The notes beneath the pieces were generated by a model. That model was not told the origin of the DNA and did not search any database. It saw only the letters and a list, made by a program, of their open reading frames with translations. Shown piece by piece: positions 6,015-7,853 of a DNA stretch of 7,853 bases. Every line of letters starts with the position of its first letter. The stretch's first letter is position 1. The position numbers and the translations under genes are program-made. Source of the DNA: Deltaproteobacteria bacterium (GTDB taxonomy: Bacteria > Desulfobacterota > UBA8473); the NCBI GenBank assembly GCA_030621455.1, contig JAUXHQ010000071.1, positions 1-7,853 on the forward strand. Direction: 5' to 3'.

Positions 6015-6773
6015 CTATGCAATTCGATCGACATTCTTGAACTCTCCTAAAGGGAACTCGGGTATCATCTTCTCTTCTATCCACTTGATACTGTCCAGGG
6101 GTGACAGGCCCCAATTGGGCGGGCAGGTAGAGAGAATCTCGAGAAAACTGTACCCAACGCCATCTATTTGCTTTTGCAGTGCCGTCTTCATATACCGCTT
6201 GGTGCGCTGGTAATTGGCGGCGCTTGTGAGAGCACCCCGAGCAGAGTATGCCACGCCTCTTAAGTTGGCCAAAAGTTCGGCAACAGCGATGGGGTAGCCC
6301 TGGGGCTCGGCTCTACCTTCGGGCGAGGTCGTGGTCACCTGCCCCATGATCGTCGTCGGAGCGAGTTGCCCCCCGGTGGTCCCGTAATTACCATTGTTTA
6401 CCATGATGGTAGTGATCTTTTCACCTCGGGCAGCGGCATGTAACGTCGGTTCGGTGCCGATGGCAAAAGCATCCCCATCACCCTGCCACGTAACCATTAC
6501 CGTCTTCTCCCCGAGAATGCGCTTTACCGCGGAAGCGGCATCACAGGGACGACCGTGGGCAGTTATCCCCGCGTCGAAATCAACCAGCATCGCCGACATC
6601 GTAGAGCAACCCACGCCTGCCATCAATATCGTTTCCCCCTCGATGCCCATCTCATCCACAAGCTCACACAGTATCTTGAGTGCGCTTGCATGCTGGCATC
6701 CTGGACAAAAGACTATCGGCACAGGGGCACGTACCCAGAGCCGTGGTGTTCCGGCAAACCATTCCTTTTTCAT
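6015..6773 (-). CDS. 2-oxoacid:ferredoxin oxidoreductase beta subunit (VorA/KorB-like)
   Basis: This 252-residue protein is the thiamine-diphosphate-binding subunit. The ThDP/Mg motif is clear: GDGDAFAIG (98-106), then VNNGNYGTTGGQLAPTT (125-141). Cys23 and Cys26 in FCPGCQH, Cys56 in GVGCS and Cys217 in STCPPNWGLSP fit the four ligands of the single [4Fe-4S] cluster. With the alpha subunit it oxidatively decarboxylates a 2-oxoacid with CoA to an acyl-CoA and reduces ferredoxin. GGQLAPTT and STCPPNWG favour the branched-chain or 2-oxoglutarate groups over pyruvate. The frame is open 31 codons further upstream, but the start at ATG 6773 is preferred: the upstream part overlaps the alpha gene, gives an Arg/Gly-rich stretch unlike the family, and ATG 6773 overlaps the alpha stop as ATGA behind a good ribosome binding site. 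No gamma subunit follows. The substrate cannot be set from sequence alone. Confidence 0.93.
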   Translation of the reverse strand: MKKEWFAGTPRLWVRAPVPIVFCPGCQHASALKILCELVDEMGIEGETILMAGVGCSTMSAMLVDFDAGITAHGRPCDAASAVKRILGEKTVMVTWQGDGDAFAIGTEPTLHAAARGEKITTIMVNNGNYGTTGGQLAPTTIMGQVTTTSPEGRAEPQGYPIAVAELLANLRGVAYSARGALTSAANYQRTKRYMKTALQKQIDGVGYSFLEILSTCPPNWGLSPLDSIKWIEEKMIPEFPLGEFKNVDRIA

Positions 6774-7853
6774 TTTCCCCTCTCCTTCAGTAGGTTTTCT
6801 ATTTTCTCGACCACCGCCTCGGGATAGATCGCCCCTTCTTCGCCAGGCAAGTGACGGGCCAGGCAACTCAGCAAGTGGGGTTGGACGCGTCCTTCTACTG
6901 CCACCCTTACGTCATCAACCATCTGTCCCAGATTGTCCTCTACAACGAGGAAATCGGCTCCGGTAGCGGCTTTTTCTTTAATAATCTGGGTGGGGAAGGG
7001 CCAGAGGGTTATCGGGCGGATCATTCCCACTTTGAAACCTTTGGCGCGGCTCCGAAGTATTGCTTCTTGACAAACGCGTGCCACGTATCCGAAGGCCACC
7101 AGAATAAGCTCAGCGTCATCCAGTTGATCAGTCGCATACCTTACCTCTTTTTCCATTTCATTTATCTTATTCTTATAGGATTCCAAGAAGCTGATTAGGG
7201 TGGGGTGTCTCTGGGTCGGGATCATACCGTAAGCTATGGGAGTGAACCGTTTCTTGCCGTCTTTATGCGCCGCTTTCCCTTTCAACGCCCAATCCTTTTC
7301 AGGCAAAGGCCCGAAATCCAGTGTTTTCAATTCCAGGATCTCCATCATCTGGCCGAGGATCGCGTCGCTTAACATCACCACCGGATTCCGATACTTATCC
7401 GCCAGGTAGAAGGCAAGCTGGAGCAGATCGTGGAGTTCCTGAACCGAGTCGGGCGCCAGGACAATGGTCCGGTAATCGCCGAAGCCCCCGCCGGTCGTGG
7501 CTGATTTATATGTGGTTTGAGAGTGACGTGTCGTGTTCCAGCCCCGTTGCACTTCAACTATAACGCAGGGAAGCTCCGCAGTTGTGAGGTTGCTGAGGCC
7601 CTCCTGCATCAAGGCCCAGCCCGGGCTCGATGTAGAGGTCATCGCTCTCACTCCGGTCATGGCCCCGCCGGTGAGCATGTTGATCGACCCCGTCTCTGAT
7701 GCTGACTGCAGGAAGACGCGCCCCTGTTTTGGAAATTCTCTCGCAAACCATTCGATCACTTCATTTTGAGGGGTTATCGGGTAGCCAAAGAAAGCACGAC
7801 AGTCTGCCGCCAATGCCCCTCGCCCAATGGCCTCATTGCCCTGGACAAGAATC
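6770..7853 (-). CDS. 2-oxoacid:ferredoxin oxidoreductase alpha subunit (VorB/KorA-like), N-terminus cut by window edge
   Basis: About 360 residues are visible and the frame runs off the right edge. A TTG at 7813 should not be taken as the start, because the codons before it encode ILVQGNEAIGRGA, the usual family N-terminus. Either a few residues or a fused gamma domain is missing. Counting from the edge, the landmarks are YPITP (24-28), a Ser-Glu around 52-53 after VFLQSA, MTSTSSPG (71-78), GGGFGDYR (121-128), RPITLWPFP (279-287) and VEDNLGQM (304-311). This subunit binds the 2-oxoacid side and pyrimidine end of ThDP together with beta. The usual RGGPGLG loop is replaced by RGWNTTRHSQ (103-112), and the QxESE motif reads QSASE. 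Both suggest a divergent paralogue with a different substrate, while the reading frame around them is intact. The stop overlaps the beta-subunit ATG. Family assignment is strong, substrate unknown. Confidence 0.92.
   Translation of the reverse strand, partial: ILVQGNEAIGRGALAADCRAFFGYPITPQNEVIEWFAREFPKQGRVFLQSASETGSINMLTGGAMTGVRAMTSTSSPGWALMQEGLSNLTTAELPCVIVEVQRGWNTTRHSQTTYKSATTGGGFGDYRTIVLAPDSVQELHDLLQLAFYLADKYRNPVVMLSDAILGQMMEILELKTLDFGPLPEKDWALKGKAAHKDGKKRFTPIAYGMIPTQRHPTLISFLESYKNKINEMEKEVRYATDQLDDAELILVAFGYVARVCQEAILRSRAKGFKVGMIRPITLWPFPTQIIKEKAATGADFLVVEDNLGQMVDDVRVAVEGRVQPHLLSCLARHLPGEEGAIYPEAVVEKIENLLKERGK
6777..6787 (-). promoter_or_regulatory. Ribosome binding site fixing the beta-subunit start
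   Basis: On the minus strand the sequence reads AAGGAGAGGGG, ending three bases before the ATG at 6773; its AAGGAG core is eight bases away. It lies inside the end of the alpha gene and supports the ATGA-overlap start rather than the longer upstream frame. Confidence 0.7.

Noticed and set aside
6394..6966. 190-codon open frame on the plus strand
   Set aside because: It is antisense to the conserved beta and alpha oxidoreductase genes, which have clear motifs; no independent support.
1..7853. CRISPR arrays, insertion sequences, tRNA genes or phage genes
   Set aside because: No regularly spaced repeats, terminal inverted repeats with a transposase, cloverleaf or phage-type gene was seen in the window.

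Overview
The window reads as a stretch of chromosome from a strictly anaerobic bacterium. It carries ATP-dependent 2-hydroxyacyl-CoA dehydratase/benzoyl-CoA reductase-type iron-sulfur subunits, a radical SAM protein, a 2-oxoacid:ferredoxin oxidoreductase and a CcdA-type thiol transporter. This mix, with moderate GC and strong AGGAGG-type ribosome binding sites, suits a Desulfobacterota/Syntrophorhabdus-like syntroph or sulfate reducer. That placement is inference from gene content only; no rRNA or other marker gene is present.

Left half, plus strand (1-4195): four genes in one direction. They are an unrecognised 155-residue protein with a faint PD-(D/E)XK-like outline, a stand-alone radical SAM protein (369 aa), and two different members of the HgdB/BcrB/BcrC family (368 and 409 aa). 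The last two look like the two halves of one heterodimeric catalyst, and each keeps three cysteines at positions expected for [4Fe-4S] binding. The ATP-hydrolysing activator these enzymes normally need (HgdC/BcrAD/BadFG type) is not in the window. A strong hairpin at 4226-4266 closes the run, between two converging transcription units.

Middle, minus strand (5636 down to 4310): a Met-rich secreted protein of 105 aa overlaps by ATGA a six-TM CcdA homologue, followed by a 71-aa FmdB-type zinc-ribbon protein. This looks like a small extracytoplasmic thiol or metal module. A candidate sigma-70 promoter lies at 5755-5783.

Gap 5637-6014: 378 bases without a gene. On the minus strand it holds a hairpin with a T-run (5808-5830) and a second promoter-like pair (5948-5976). 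Together these could bound a transcript of roughly 130 nt.

Right end, minus strand (7853 down to 6015): alpha (cut by the window edge) and beta subunits of a 2-oxoacid:ferredoxin oxidoreductase of the VorB/VorA (KorA/KorB) type, overlapping by ATGA. The alpha subunit departs from the family in a usually well-conserved Gly-rich loop.

A plausible but unproven link is metabolic: the oxidoreductase makes reduced ferredoxin, the usual electron source for the activators of dehydratase/reductase pairs such as the one on the left, and for radical SAM enzymes.
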